DNA from: Gautieria morchelliformis
Taxonomy: Eukaryota > Basidiomycota > Agaricomycetes > Gomphales > Gomphaceae
Length of the DNA: 64,000 nucleotides
Reading direction: 5' to 3'
Assembly (NCBI GenBank): GCA_015179125.1
Contig: WHVA01000455.1
Span: forward strand, 29,157-93,156
Part shown: one piece after another, positions 1-11,749 of the stretch
Layout: each line of letters opens with the position of its first letter
How positions within the stretch are numbered: the stretch's first letter is position 1
Notes under the pieces: generated by a model
What the model was told of the DNA's origin: nothing
Databases searched by the model: none
The model's input: only the letters and a program-made list of their open reading frames with translations
Program-made: the position numbers and the translations under genes

Positions 1-1754
1 TTGAGGTAGTGTCTCCAAAATTTGAAGGCTTCGAAAATCGGAAGTAGTTCCTCATCGTGGACGTCGTAGTTGAGTTCCAGGGCGGAGAAGGTGCGGGAAT
101 GAAAGGCGATCGGATGAATTTCTCCGTCGTCAGGGGAAATGATAGAAAGAATGGCGGCTAGCGCGTAGTCGGAAGCGTCGGTTTCGAGTACAAGTTGGGC
201 ATCAGGAATCCAGAAACCGAGTATGGGAGCCGTAGTGAAGGCCGATTTGAGGGCTTCAAATACGGAACGGCATTCCGGAGTGAAATTCCATGGGGCACCC
301 TTCCTGGTGAGATGCGTGAGCGGAACAGTAATGTCAGAAAAATTGTAAATGAAATGCTGGTAAAAGTTGGCGAAGCCAAGGAAAGACTGCACATCCTTAA
401 CACGTCGGGGTTCCAGCCATTCTTGAATTGCCTTGACTTTGACCTCTGCCATGGTAAGACCTGTTGGAGAGAGGATGTAGCCGAGGTATTCGACCGTGTC
501 GCGGTGCCATTCGCATTTCTCTGCTTTTGCGTAGAGATGGTGTTTGCGTAGACGGCGGAGTACTTCGCAGACATGTTCCCGATGTTTTTCCGGTGTGTCG
601 GAATAGATGAGGATGTCGTCAATGTAGACTAGGACGCATACGTGGAGAAGGTCGGAAAATACCTCGTTCATGAATCGCTGAAAAGCGGTGGGAGCATTGG
701 TTAGACCAAAAGGCATGACAACCCACTCAAAAGCACCATAGCGGGTGCGGAAAGTGGTTTTCCACTCGTCACCTTCCTGGATGCGGACAAGGTGATAAGC
801 GTGCTGGAGGTCGATTTTGGTGTAGATATTCACCCTGCGGGGAGTGTCGAGTAGATCGGAAATGCGTGGAAGCGGATATTTGTCCTTCTTAGTGAGGGCA
901 TTGAGTCCGCAGAAATCGACACAGAGGCGGAGAGATCCATCCTTCTTCTTGACGAAAAGGACTGGAGCGCCGTGCGGAGACAGCGAAGGGCGGATAAAGC
1001 CCATGTTGAGATGCTCATCGACGAACTCTCGGAGAGTCTGGAGTTCACTTTGCGAAAGGGAGTAGATCGGTCCAAGGGGCAGAGATGCTCCTTCTTCCAA
1101 ATATATCTTTAGATCGTAAGGTTGATGTTCAGCAGGTTTGTCGGCTTTGGCCTTATTGAACACATCCGGGAAGTCACGATATTCTTCCGGAACTGAGCTC
1201 ATGTCGACCGGAGCGGAAGTCGAGGCGGAACGAGCCTTGACTGAAGCCGAGTCGGAAAGGTGAAGCTGGAAAACGGTCGTATCTTCTTGCCGCTGCAATA
1301 CGTGGAAAGCGGTGGCGGAAACGAGCGCAATTCGAGGAGCTTCGAGGGGCGGAGGTGCTAAAACGGGACCGGAGTGCGGAACTGAATCCACAAGTGGAGT
1401 TGCAGAAGAGGCCTGAGCCATCTTTGCGGACGACGTCGGAATAGACGGAATTTGATCCGGGGTACGGAACTGTATTTGACCCAATGCCCAGTTAATCGAC
1501 GGATTATATCGGGTGAGTCAATTGTGTCCTAGTACAGCGGAGCAGCTAGCATCTAGCGGAGTAACGTAAAACATAACTTCATGGTTGTCCCCAGTAGCGA
1601 AACGGATAGACAGGTCCACGACTTGGGAAATTGCCGTGTTAGACGACCCATCGAACAGGCGGAGCGGAATTGTCAGAATGTTGCGGGTCGGAAGTGTATG
1701 TTTCAAAACAAAGTCGGAATCGAGGAGACAATGAGTTGAACCGGAGTCGACCAA
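1..1754 (-). pseudogene. GyA pol: aspartic protease, reverse transcriptase, RNase H start
   Basis: The protease part carries VDSGSTHCLL near 1740 (catalytic DSG) and ends at an in-frame TGA at 1518-1520, where the next residues LTRYNPSIN suggest a lost tryptophan (TGG to TGA). Downstream the same frame stays open to position 1 and shows RT motifs in order: KKKDGSLRLCVDF (about 910-950), FGLTNAPTAFQ (about 685-715), the active site YIDD (about 614-630), LGYILS (about 470-490), and an RNase H-like start with ETDASDYALAA (about 140-180). The frame leaves the window, so integrase cannot be judged. Gypsy affinity follows from domain order and the FGLTNAP and YIDD signatures. Confidence 0.85.
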
Positions 1755-1909
1755 TGCTGTGAATGGGGGTGCGGAAGTGGTGTCCGAAGTGAGCGGAACA
1801 GAGAGGGAGTCGGAGGACGAAAGAGCGGATGCGTTGAGTTTAACCTCGTTTGTCGCACGAATGGGGTCAACACATCCCTCAGCTCATGCGGAGGCCGGAG
1901 GACTGCTGA

Positions 1910-3331
1910 CTATTTTTTTGCATCCGTAGCGGGGGCCGCTTCGGATTTCTCTTCTGTCTTCGCCGCACGGCCCTTGGCCTTTGCAGCAGAAGCAGAAGCT
2001 CGGGTGCAATCGCAAGCGATGTGACCGCCTTTGCCGCAGAAAAGGCAAAGGTTGTTGTCCATGCGACGCTGGCGTTCTACAGGGGTTAGTTTTCCATCCT
2101 TCCCAAGTTTGTTGGAAAGGTCCGGAGTACTCTTCCGGGCATTGGTGTTGGAACCAGAGGCCTGGTTGTTGCGAGGGGTGGAGTTGTTGTTCCGGTTGCC
2201 GGAGTTGGATCCGGAACTGTTGTTGTTGTTGCTGATGTTTCCGGAGTTGTTGTTTCCGGAATTAGTCTTCTTCTTGTCTTTGTCAGACTTCTTGTCGGAA
2301 GACTTGTCGTTCTTGCTCTGGGCGGAAGTTTCGCGAGCGATCTTGGAATGTCTTTCCCAGTAGCGTGAATCGATGGATTGGGCAAGGTTGCGAAGGTCGG
2401 TAAGGGTGGTGGGTTTTCCGACGCGGGCAATTTCATCCTTGATCCGGGATGGCAAGCCCATGTAAAACTGGCGTCGGAGTGGGGCTTCTCCCCATTGGAC
2501 TCGAGGAGTGAGCTGATGGAATGTGACGATATATTTAGCTATCTTATGAGTGTCTTTCATACAAAGCTTATCGAGTTCATTTTCCGCATCGGCTTCCATG
2601 TCAAATGGTCCGAAGTTGCTGCGGAGTTCGGAAACGAAGTTGTGGTAATCGTTGGCCCAGTCGACGAGAGCGAACAGATCTATGAGGGCGGGTTCGAAGT
2701 AGTCGAGAGCCGTGCCTCGGAGATAGGAAAGGGTGTAATTGACCTTTCATTTGTCGTCGGGAAAGGTGTCGGGACGATTGCGGAAGTTGAGTTGAAGCTG
2801 GACCAGAAATGGCTGGAGCTTCTTGGGGTCGGAACCGCCGAACTGATCTGGTTCGCGGACCTTTGTCTTGGGGCGTGGTGGTGCTTGGGCTGGGCGCTGA
2901 AGTTGTCCGGCTAGCATGGCGATGGCTTGTGCAAGATCCAGAACTGGCGCGGGCGGAACTGGGTTGGCGGGAATCTGAGGTGGAATTGGAGGTGGAGGAC
3001 CGCCTGGGGGACCGCCGGGTGGGCCGCCATGAGGGCCGCCTGGAGGTGGTCCTGGTGGAGGTGGTGGTGGTGGAGCTGGGCGTCAGAATGACGCTGCTGT
3101 TTGTTCGCCGCTGCTACTCATCGAGTTTCCATCATAGTCGGGATTGTCATCGGGATTAGCGTCGGGAACTTCTTCGAATCGTTGCGGAATAGCATCGAAG
3201 AGCTCATTGTCAGCGCAAGAGCTGCCGGAGGGTTCCATGTGCCTTGGTGCTGCGGATCTAAGACTGCCAAAATAAGAGAGAGCTTCGACAGCTCCTGCTC
3301 GAGCTGAAGTAGCTGTGGTACGAGGAGGCAT
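1910..3331 (-). pseudogene. GyA gag, nucleocapsid with CCHC knuckle
   Basis: Structural protein of the GyA particle. The frame opens with MPPRTTATSARAG at 3331, runs through a Pro/Gly-rich stretch near 3000-3080, a retrotransposon capsid-like domain (2300-2900), an Asn/Ser-rich linker and a zinc knuckle CLFCGKGGHIACDC near 1985-2050 (CX2CX4HX4C), and ends in a basic tail at 1910. Two in-frame TGA codons interrupt it: one at about 3083-3085 before RPAPPP (consistent with CGA to TGA) and one near 2743 inside DDK-KVNY (consistent with TGG to TGA). Outside those stops the frame is continuous, so decay looks recent and mutational rather than by deletion. Confidence 0.8.
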
Positions 3332-3364
3332 AGCGATAGTTATCGGGTGGGAATCAGATAATAC

Positions 3365-4040
3365 TGTTACGTATTGAGATTTCCGCTAAGTCGGAACTGG
3401 AAAGGACAGCGGCTTCAACTTATAGGTTGTGCCCCCAATGAACTATCGTCCTAAGTATTTTGGAAATGGGTCGGAAGTCGGAATGTAACTGAACTGAAGG
3501 TTGGTCGGAACTTGGGTCGGAACTGAGGCGGAAGGCGGAGAGAGGCTGAGATCTTGCTAGACTCGCTGTACTAAGAACAGGAGATGGAGCGAAGGAAATC
3601 AAGTATCGAAGGTGATTATCTGATTGCAGAATAACAGACATACATGACAGGCTTTTATACAAAGAGCTGAGACAACAGGTAATGGGGTAGTACTAAGCAA
3701 ATTCCGGGGAAGCGGAAGTCGAGTAGACAATGCGTGTGAACTAACTAATTGGGAACAATGGGACTACAAGGGGGTTCAGGGTAAGGTAGAACAATGGCAA
3801 AGAACAAGGGGTCAGGAAAACATATCTGACAACGAAACACAAGGGGGCCGGACATATGGTCTTGATGAACGGTGAGGTGGGTCCGGTGGGTCTGAGTAAT
3901 AGAGTCGAAAGAACAAGGGAAATGTTCAAGGGGCGGAATGTTGGAAATATCGGAGGGGCGGAAGGTGTTGCGGAAATATCAGAGGGGCAGAAGGTGTTGC
4001 GGAACTGAGGGTCGGAAGTCGGAAATGAACGGTCCTAACA
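3365..4040 (-). repeat. GyA 5' LTR (676 bp)
   Basis: On the plus strand the block starts TGTTACG and ends CCTAACA, so on the minus strand it is TGTTAGG...CGTAACA with the usual TG...CA ends and a 5-bp terminal inverted repeat. A TATA-like TATAAAAG lies on the minus strand near 3650. Gag starts 34 bp downstream at 3331. The sequence is rich in CGGAA pentamers. Confidence 0.85.
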
Positions 4041-4931
4041 GAACCGCTATTCGCTGCTCGCACATTTCGCCAACAGGCACGCCATCAAATACGATCAATA
4101 CCATTTACCCGGCGCGATGGTTCATCACTAACCCCATCATCTTCTTAATCCAACCCCTTTGGGTGTTCATATGGCCAAAGTGTGTTCGCGGGACGTCCCT
4201 TCCGTAGGTCTTGCAGGATCAACCCAGTAGAAGAAGAGTCTGTGCAGGGTAGCATGTATGCGGGTCCCAAGACATGGTTTCGTACATAGGTGCCTTCGCC
4301 ACCTTTACTCTCCGTCGTTTCATGTTTGCACTCTTCCCTCACTCTATTGTATGTTTATTCCATCTACTTAGTATCATGACTGCGCACCTCTATCCAACCC
4401 TGACTCACGACAGCCTCTTTCCTATTCGCTGATACCTTACGAGCATTCGATATAAGTAGTTTACATTCGCATGTATATTCTCCAGTTCAATTATCATACG
4501 TCGTCCATCTTGTGCAAACGTGACCTCACTGTGATCATCATTTTGAGCCTTCTCCTGGAGATTTCTATCTTTGACCAGAAGAGGACTTAGGCATCACTGG
4601 TGAGTTCTCATACTTCATCTTCGTTACCTTAGCCTTTGAACTACTTTCTGTGCTGGCGGGGAAGGGCTCCAAAGAAGCACCTTCGCCAGCGAAGGGATTG
4701 TCGCTACTTAGACAACCCTTCCATGACACCTTGTACGTTACATTGTCAAGTGCCACAGGCTATTTCGCTACGACTGTAGATAGGGCGAGCTCCACTCGTG
4801 CAGCCCTCTTATCTTGTGAACATTTATTGGTTCACCTATTTGCCGAACGGCATACTTATTCGCACAAGTCATTTGGGCATTCGCTGTGTTCACTAATACA
4901 TGATATTAACGCCTAAAAACCGATCTTGACA
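4041..4931 (+). repeat. CopA 5' LTR remnant
   Basis: Matches the other CopA LTRs (full form TGTCATGACC...CAATCTTGACA, about 1.0 kb). The left quarter is missing because GyA inserted after the GAACC site. The right end is CTTGACA at 4931, followed directly by the internal region and the gag ATG at 4988. Confidence 0.85.
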
Positions 4932-4987
4932 GCACTCTGGCTATCTCGACTACACACGAACTCTTGCCTGTTATCTGATCCCTATCC

Positions 4988-5743
4988 ATGACCGACTTTG
5001 CCATCTCACAACCTTCCATAACGGTCGAGAGGTTCGACGGTACAAACTGGAGCACCTGGTCTTTTGGTATCGGTGCCAGCCTACTCTTCACCAATGCACT
5101 TGGTATTGCTGATGGCACCGAGACCATCCCAAAAAAATCATCACCGCCAACTGATGAAGAGCTTGCGAAACTTGAGGACTTTAAGAAGCGCTCTCATCAG
5201 GGCCTGTCCATAGTTCTGTCAACCTGCCACCCCTTGGTTTACCAATCTCTTGACCTTGCAAAATCGCTACGTGAAAACTGGGTCTCGCTCTCTGACAGGT
5301 ATGGCACCACCACTGGTCTCAACACTTGGGTCAACTTCAACAAGTACATTTCAACCAAATTCACCACCGACACACCTCTCACCAAACAGATCGATGGCAT
5401 GTCAGAACTATGCACCCGCAACATCGCATCTGGACTTGCCATTAGCGATTCTTTCCACACCCTCTTCATAATCCAGGCCCTTTCCACCTCATATGAAATC
5501 ATCCAGCAAACCATCCTCGCTACTGTCACCGACTTCAAAAATATCTCCTGGTCTGACATATGCACTCAGATCCTATCCACAGAGCTTCGTCAAGGTTCAC
5601 AGGTCGAATAAAATGTGATAGCTGTAGGTGGCAAAAAGAAGAAAGACACCTGCAACTACTGCAAGGGAGCTGGATATTGGGAAAAAGATTGCCAACGCAA
5701 GGCTGACGGCCTCTCACGAGAAGAGGCCCAGTCCGAGGCATGA
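4988..5743 (+). pseudogene. CopA gag with degenerate zinc knuckle
   Basis: Copia-type Gag. It starts MTDFAISQPSITVERFDG at 4988 with the usual FDGTNWSTW motif and a UBN2-like helical body. The frame meets TAA at 5609-5611 and TGA at 5741-5743 yet continues in register. Between the stops is a knuckle CNYCKGAGYWEKDC (about 5657-5700), in which the expected His of CX2CX4HX4C is Tyr (CAT to TAT change inferred). The protein would have packaged element RNA in cytoplasmic particles; this copy cannot make the full polyprotein. Confidence 0.8.
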
Positions 5744-5794
5744 AAAGTAAAGGGAAAGAAAAAGGAGAAAAAGGATACGGGGACGGCACCCTCA

Positions 5795-7200
5795 GTGAGT
5801 GCCGTTATATCAGACAACCCTGACTCAGTTGCTCAGGCCGCACCTGTATCTATCACGGTGACCCCAAATGACACTGTTTGCTTCTTCATTGCGTGTGAAC
5901 ACAAGTGGATGTTGGACTCAGGCTGCACTGACCACATCATGAACAACATTTCGGATTTCTCAGAGTACCATTCACTACCCACACCCAGATGCGCATACCT
6001 CGCCGATAAAATCACCTTTGTCTCCTTCATCAGCATAGGCACGGTCACTGGATCATCAAGAGTCAACAGCCAAGAACGAAAAATTACTCTCCATGATGTG
6101 CTGCACACACCTAAGATTGGAGGAAGGTTTTTCAGTGTGAGAAAAATCAGTTTAAAAGGCTTCACAACAGCTTTTTCAGGCTCTAAAGCTATGATATCAA
6201 AGGACGGAACAGTCTTTGTGGAAGGACAGGCAAATGGTCAGCACTACTGGCTCTCCTTGCGAACCAATGCCCCATCAGTGTCACATATCCGCGCCACCAC
6301 ACTCGACATCCTCCATGCTTGACTCGGACATCTTTCTTGGTCATCTTTACGGCACATCGATGACAAAATTGAGTCAAGTACGAGGCATGCACTGGCTACA
6401 TGTGAATGCTGTCTACTAGGAAAGTCTACCCATCGAAAGTTCGTTCCCTCCACTCATCGCTGCACTGAACCTTTTGCACTTGTCCATATGGACCTAGCAG
6501 GCCCCATGAATACCCACTCAGTCCAAGGTCACTATTACCACTTTATATTAGTTGATGACTATACACATCACAAATGGATTTACTTCTTAACGGCAAAGAG
6601 TGATACCTTTGCACAGTTCAAGAATTTCCATGCGTTAGTCAGAAACCATTATAACGGATCACTCAGAGCTATACGCACTGATCGCGTGGGGGAGTTCCTA
6701 TCACAGGAATTTACTCAGTACCTGGAAAAACAAGGTATGCACCATAGTCTCACTGCGCCGAACACACCTCAGCAGAATGGAGTTGCCGAATGGGCAAACC
6801 AAACAATAGCTGAGGTGGCCCAACCAATGTTGTACAGTGCAGGCATATCGCAAGGGTTCTGGGAATTCGCAGTGGGTGCTGCGGTACATGTTTGAAACTG
6901 AACCCCATCTCCCGTTACCTCAAATATCTCCCCATATGAATTTTTGACAGGATGCAAACCCGACCTCTCCTATCTCCGTGTTTTTGGATGTCTCACGTAT
7001 ACCCACATAATGACAAATTGAACAAAATATGATCCTACCTCACAGAAGCTCATGTTTGTAGGGTATGACAATTCCACTAAGGGGTATAAGTTGTGGAATC
7101 CATCGTCCAAACAGACTGTCATATCTACTGACATCATTTTTGAGGAAACAGTTTTTCCTCTCAAATCTACCTAAAGCTCCCACTCAACTCTCCTACGCCC
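5795..7200 (+). pseudogene. CopA protease and integrase region
   Basis: In the same frame as gag. The protease shows WMLDSGCTDHI near 5907-5940 (DSG active site) and a following GAG-pre-integrase segment that meets TGA at 6320-6322, where the family has an Arg (HARLGHLS expected, CGA to TGA). Integrase core follows: first Asp in HMDLAGPM (6488), VDDYTHHKW, second Asp in RTDRVGEF near 6675, and Glu in QNGVAEWANQ near 6780. Two further TGA codons at 6893 and 6899 again sit where CGA codons would restore Arg. After about 7020 the frame shifts. The 7180-7660 stretch is a Pro-rich linker with several frame changes. Confidence 0.8.
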
Positions 7201-7658
7201 GCTCCACCTCTTCTCTCACAACCATCATTGCCATCCGTGCAAATTGATCTAGCTCTACCAGAGACCGATGACGAAGATGAGTACCCTTTACCACCAGCGC
7301 CACCTGGTACGGCTGACCAGCCTCCCATGGCCCTGTCAGCATCGCCACTACCCAACATTCCCGATGCAGCGAGTGCTCCACCGCAAATTGAACCAGGTGC
7401 AGCTCCTGATGAGATTCCCGCACCACCTGGACCTCCTGAACCCCTCCTCCGCTGATCCCAATGCATCCAACAGTGCATCATAGCCCCACAACTGGACAAT
7501 GTCAGCCCAGATGCGTACCACAGCCACAGAGCTGGTCCATCCACTCTGCATGACTCGTCATCAGCTTCCGCGACATGGGATAACTTGATAGTCTCGCACC
7601 TGGCTTCAGCACCAACAACACCTACCAGTGATCCAAACACGTACAAGTATGCGATCTC

Positions 7659-9364
7659 ATGCTTGGATGTGGAGAGAAATGGCGCCCTGCCATGCAAGAG
7701 GATATCAAGTGCCTTCTTGAAAATGGCACTTGGGAATTGTGTGACCTCCCACAAGGTTGCAAGGCAATTAAGTGTAAGTGGGTATACTTGACAAGGCGTG
7801 ATACTGCTGGTCATGTCACCCGTCACTGCGCACATCTCGTCACCAAGGGTTTTTCACAGACCGCTGGCATCAATTTTGAAGAAACCTTCGCACCCGTCGC
7901 AAGACTTGACTCCTTGAGGTTGCTGCTCGCGCTTGCAGCCCGGCTGGATTGGGACATCCACCATGTTGATATCAAATCAGCATATCTCAATGGAGACTTG
8001 GACGAGGAAATATATATGGATCAACTGAAGGGTTTCACGATCCAAGGCAAGGAAGACAAGGTGTGTCACCGCAAAAAGGCCATCTTGTCAAGATTGGTCT
8101 TTAGGCGTTAATATTGTGTATTAGTGAACACAGCGAATGCCCGAATGACTTGTGCGAATAAAGATGCCGTTTGGCGAATAGGTGAACCAATAAATGTTCA
8201 CAAGATAAGATGGCTGCCCGAGCGGAGCCCGCCCTATCTACAGTCATAGCGAAATAGCCCGTGGCACTTGACGATGTAACCTGCAAGGTGTCACGGACGG
8301 GTTGTCTAAGTAGCGACAATCCCTTCACCGTCAGCGCAGAAAATAGTTTGAAGGCTAAGGTAATGAAGATGAAGTATGAGAACTCACCAGTGATGCCTAA
8401 GTCCTCTTCTGGTCAAAGATAGAAATCTCCAGGAGAAGGCTCAAAAACGATGATCACAGTGAGGTCAAGTTTGCACAAGATGGTCGACGTATGATAATTG
8501 AACTGGAGAATATACATGCGAATGTAAACTACTTATATCGAATGCTCGTAAGGTATTAGCGAATAGGAAAGAGGCCATTGTGAGTCAGGGTTGGATAGGG
8601 GTGCGCAGTCATGATACTAAGTAGATGGAATAAACATACAATAGAGTGAGGGAAGAGTGCGAACATGAAACGATGGAGAGTAAAGGTGGCGAAGGCACTT
8701 ATGTCCAAAACCATGTCTTGGGACCTGCATACATGCTACCCTGCACGGACTCTTCTTCTACTGGGTTGATCCTGCACGACCTATGGAAGAGACGTCCTGC
8801 GAACACACTTTGGCCATACGAACACCCAAAGGGGTTGGATTAAGAAGATGATGGGGTTAGTGATGAACCATCATGCCGGGTAAATGGTATCGATCATGTT
8901 TGATGGCATGCCTGCTGGCGAAATGTGCAAGCAGCGAATAGTGGTTCGGAGAATGGGGCGAACAGCGGGTAGAGTGGACGTAGAGGGGGAGTGGTCGGAG
9001 GGTGCGGCGAACTCTGGCGAAGATGCTAGGGAGTGACAAGGGGGAACATAGAGACAGTGGGGTAAGAGAAATAGACAGGTCATGACTCATCTACGGCTTA
9101 AAGCAGGCAGGTCGGCAATGGCATATCCACCTGAACGACATACTGGAGGGACTCAGTTTTCAGAAACTAATTTCTGGAATGCTTCAATATTTATCAAACA
9201 TCACGACGGGGGGCACCTGATTATAGCACTGGTCTATGTTGACAACACCGCTCTTTTTGGTATTCTGCCAGCAATCCAGGACTTCAAATGCGCAATTGCC
9301 ACGCACTATAAGGTAACTGATCTAGGGGAGATCAGTCAGTTCCTCGGTCTACACGTCACTCGTA
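7659..9364 (+). pseudogene. CopA reverse transcriptase, split by a solo LTR
   Basis: Copia RT begins near 7659 and shows GFSQTAGINFEETFAPVARL (about 7845-7905), DIKSAYLNGDL near 7970-8000 and VCHRKKA up to 8085. There an inverted CopA LTR intervenes. The frame resumes after the duplicated CATCT at 9088-9092 with the typical YGLKQAGRQW motif. The active-site box near 9235-9246 reads YVDN instead of YVDD, so the second catalytic Asp is lost (GAC to AAC). The region ends in LGEISQFLGLHVTR where CopB-1 begins at 9365. RNase H is absent. Confidence 0.85.
8086..9087 (-). repeat. CopA-family solo LTR inside CopA RT (TSD CATCT)
   Basis: About 1,002 bp, the reverse complement of the CopA LTR, starting TGTCAAGATTGG and ending GGTCATGACT (last base changed from A). 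CATCT occurs at 8081-8085 and again at 9088-9092, a perfect 5-bp target duplication. Removing the LTR and one CATCT restores the RT frame across the site. The two LTRs of the inserted element must have recombined to leave this solo copy. Confidence 0.92.
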
Positions 9365-9846
9365 TGTTAGCAACTAGGGGCTATGGCAGGGAAGGTTCGG
9401 TAGAGTTCTTAGAAAGTTAGAATCAAATACACTCTCTCAGTGAATTTATTGTCACTGATGTATTAATACAATACCTAGAATCAAATACACTACATGATTT
9501 TCAGTCAACATGCTATGTAAATATGAAAGATACTACTCGCCTCTCTCAGTGAATTTATTGTCACTGAGAGAGGAGCACTATCCTGTCTCAGAAGGCATAT
9601 ACGTGCACCCGGCCCTTTAGCGCCCAAGGGCTCGCGCGTCAAAGTCATTTAAAACTCCGCTGGGTGCAGCCGGAAAATAGAAATAACAGAATGGAATGGA
9701 GAGATAGGGAGTGACTAGAAAATTTCGAAAATAAGCAGAGAAGTGGATGCATGGTACAAGAACAGTATGAGAAAATATTGAAACACCACACAATAAATTG
9801 AATATATTATGCTTGATTTTGGTGCAGGAGCATAAATGCACCCAAC
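9365..9846 (-). repeat. CopB-1 3' LTR (482 bp)
   Basis: Plus-strand ends TGTTAGCAAC and GCACCCAACC; the second copy at 59891-60846 ends CCCAACA, giving TGTTGGG...GCTAACA on the minus strand. Position 9541-9572 is a perfect hairpin with arms CTCTCTCAGTGA and TCACTGAGAGAG. The polypurine tract (GAGGGGGCGGG on the minus strand) lies directly before it at about 9847-9857. The LTR is inserted in CopA RT after CTCGTA. Confidence 0.85.
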
Positions 9847-9860
9847 CCGCCCCCTCAAGC

Positions 9861-10450
9861 TTAATATATTCCGATTTTCTCATTGAGGATTCTCACTCTA
9901 GGACTAGGAAGTCCTTTAGTGAGAAGATCGGCTAGCATGTGTTCCGTTGGTAGGTACACAAGCTTAATTTCTTCATCTTCGACTATATCTCGGATGAAAT
10001 ATAATCTAATGTCGAAATGCTTGGTCCTCGTGTGTTGTTGAGTGCCATAGACGATGGCAATGGCTGATTGATTGTCTGAATAAAGTTTGATGGGACAATT
10101 CAGCGGTTGGAATACTTCAGAAATAAAGTGGCGCATCCATAAGGCTTCTTTACTCGCATGAGTCAGGGCAACGAATTCGGCTTCAGTTGATGATAGGGCT
10201 ACAATGGATTGTTTTTGACAACTCCATGATACTGTCCCTCCATCAATCTGAAAAATATAAGCCGAGTATGAGTGCCTGTGCTCTTGAGAAGCCCAATCCG
10301 CATCTGAATACCCAATGAGGCCGTCTCGATTCTTCCCAAGTGTCAATTTGTAGTCCATCATGCCTTTTAGATATTTAAAGACACGTTTGACTGCATGCCA
10401 ATGTGTTGGACCTGGGTTTTCGAGGAATTGAGAAAGTAATGACACTGCGA
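9861..10450 (-). pseudogene. CopB-1 copia reverse transcriptase end and RNase H
   Basis: Minus-strand frame ending IGIY-stop at 9861, just before the polypurine tract and LTR. Copia RNase H motifs are clear: GYSDADWA (about 10285-10310), SSTEAEFVAL, SDNQSAIAIV and TRTKHFDIRL. The 5' side runs up to LLSQFLENPGPTHW and stops matching its sister copy (60859-61809) at about 10450, where Helitron sequence takes over. The ORF itself is open, but integrase, the rest of RT and gag are missing, so it is an inactive tail. Confidence 0.85.
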
Positions 10451-11749
10451 ATGAGAGACTCCTCTGATTCATCAGTTGATGAAATTGCTGAGTTTTGGGA
10501 TGTGTGTTATTTGTCAGCAGGAGAAGCTGCATGGAGAATTTTGGGATTTTACATAACAAGCAAAGAACCTGCTGTTACAGCTCTTCCCATACACACCCCC
10601 GATTCAACATGTTATCATCAATACGATCAATCCTCAGAACCTTCCAGCTCCATGTCCAAGCTCAACCATTATTTCTCACGTCCCTATGGCTCTTTTCGTG
10701 ATGACAACAATCTTGAACAAAGTTTTGCCAACCTCACTTACGCTGACTACTATCGCCTTTTTCATCTTCAAAAATTCAACTGGGATAATCAAAACAACTC
10801 CCGGTACTACATGGAAAAACCCAACGTCCTCGGCCAACCTATGATGCATGTCATTCTTTGTAAACCAAAAAAGCCCCATATCACAAGACTACAACCCATC
10901 CGGCCATCTGAAGGAGAACATTTCTATATCTGCTCCCTTTTATTACACCTCCCAGCTACATCCTTTGACGACTTGCGTACCATCCAGGGCCACTTACTGC
11001 CTACATTTCAAGAATCAGCTCCAAATCACGGTTTATTTGCTGATCAATCAGAAGGAGACTCATGCATCTCTGAGGCCATTCAAACTCTGAACACTCCGCG
11101 GCAAATGCACCAATTATTTGTCCATCTCCTTACCAATGACTGTTTCCCTCTACCAATTAACACATGGCACTCATTCGGACATGAATTATCACAAGACTTC
11201 CTCCACCAACAAGGTGGTAATGTTGACTTAGCACAGACAGCTGCTCTGACGGAAATATCAAAAAACTTGGATGAACATGGACGTCAATTGTTGGACTTTG
11301 GATTACCTGAACCACATCTACGTGGAACAGAAATTGAACATGAGTTATGGCAATGGTCAGCAAACATCCCTTTTCTGCATCATCGTAGTCAAATATGTCG
11401 CACATCTTTCACGGATGAACAAGAAGCAATCTTTTCTGAAATTGAACAAGCAGCTAACTCTAAATCTCCACTGCGATTATTTGTTGATGGACCAGCTGGC
11501 CATGGCAAAACATTTCTTACAAACACCATCTGCGACTCACGTCGTCACCTACATGAGATCGTTCTGCCCACTACAACTTCTGCATTTGCTGCACAAGTTT
11601 ACCCTGGAGGCAGAACCACGCACGCTGCTTTTAGAGTATACAATTTTGATTCCATTACATTGCTTTGAGGACTTACACATTTCATTGCAGGTATCTGTCA
11701 ATGATACATCTGAGTTCTTACTATCGCCTATTGACCCTGATGACCCAGG
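10451..11749 (+). pseudogene. HelA: Helitron Rep-helicase fragment
   Basis: Fragment of a Helitron transposase, from the region before the Pif1-type helicase to just after motif Ia. The segment LSAGEAAWRILGF near 10510-10545 is a hallmark of fungal Helitron helicases. Walker A DGPAGHGKTF lies at about 11485-11514. A 55-bp intron (11636-11690, GTATAC...TTGCAG) splits AAFR from VSVND in phase 0. The 5' end is cut by CopB-1 and the 3' end by GyB-1 at about 11749, before Walker B. No Rep HUH domain or Helitron ends remain. Confidence 0.85.

Larger units (their letters stand above)
1..4040 (-). mobile_element. GyA: Ty3/gypsy retrotransposon, 5' part, runs off the left edge
   Basis: Read on the minus strand the order is LTR (4040-3365), gag (3331-1910), aspartic protease (about 1754-1518), then reverse transcriptase and the start of RNase H (to position 1). 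This is the Ty3/gypsy order up to the window edge. Protease motif DSGST, RT box with YIDD, and a Cys-His knuckle in gag are all visible. The element has jumped into a CopA LTR: the sequence GAACC directly right of the LTR (4041-4045) is the CopA target site, as an uninterrupted CopA LTR copy (around 8945, reverse orientation) shows. In-frame stops in gag and pol mean this copy is dead. Integrase and the 3' LTR lie outside the window. Confidence 0.9.
4041..9364 (+). mobile_element. CopA: Ty1/copia retrotransposon, nested and interrupted
   Basis: The order LTR, gag, protease, integrase, reverse transcriptase is the Ty1/copia arrangement. The 5' LTR has lost its left part to the GyA insertion. 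RT is split by a solo LTR (8086-9087), and the 3' half is cut off by CopB-1 at 9365 before RNase H. Coding is riddled with stops, several of them CGA-to-TGA type (6320, 6893, 6899). No 3' LTR is present here, but related LTRs occur at 8086, 17367, 18762, 36497, 42182 and 43186. Confidence 0.85.
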
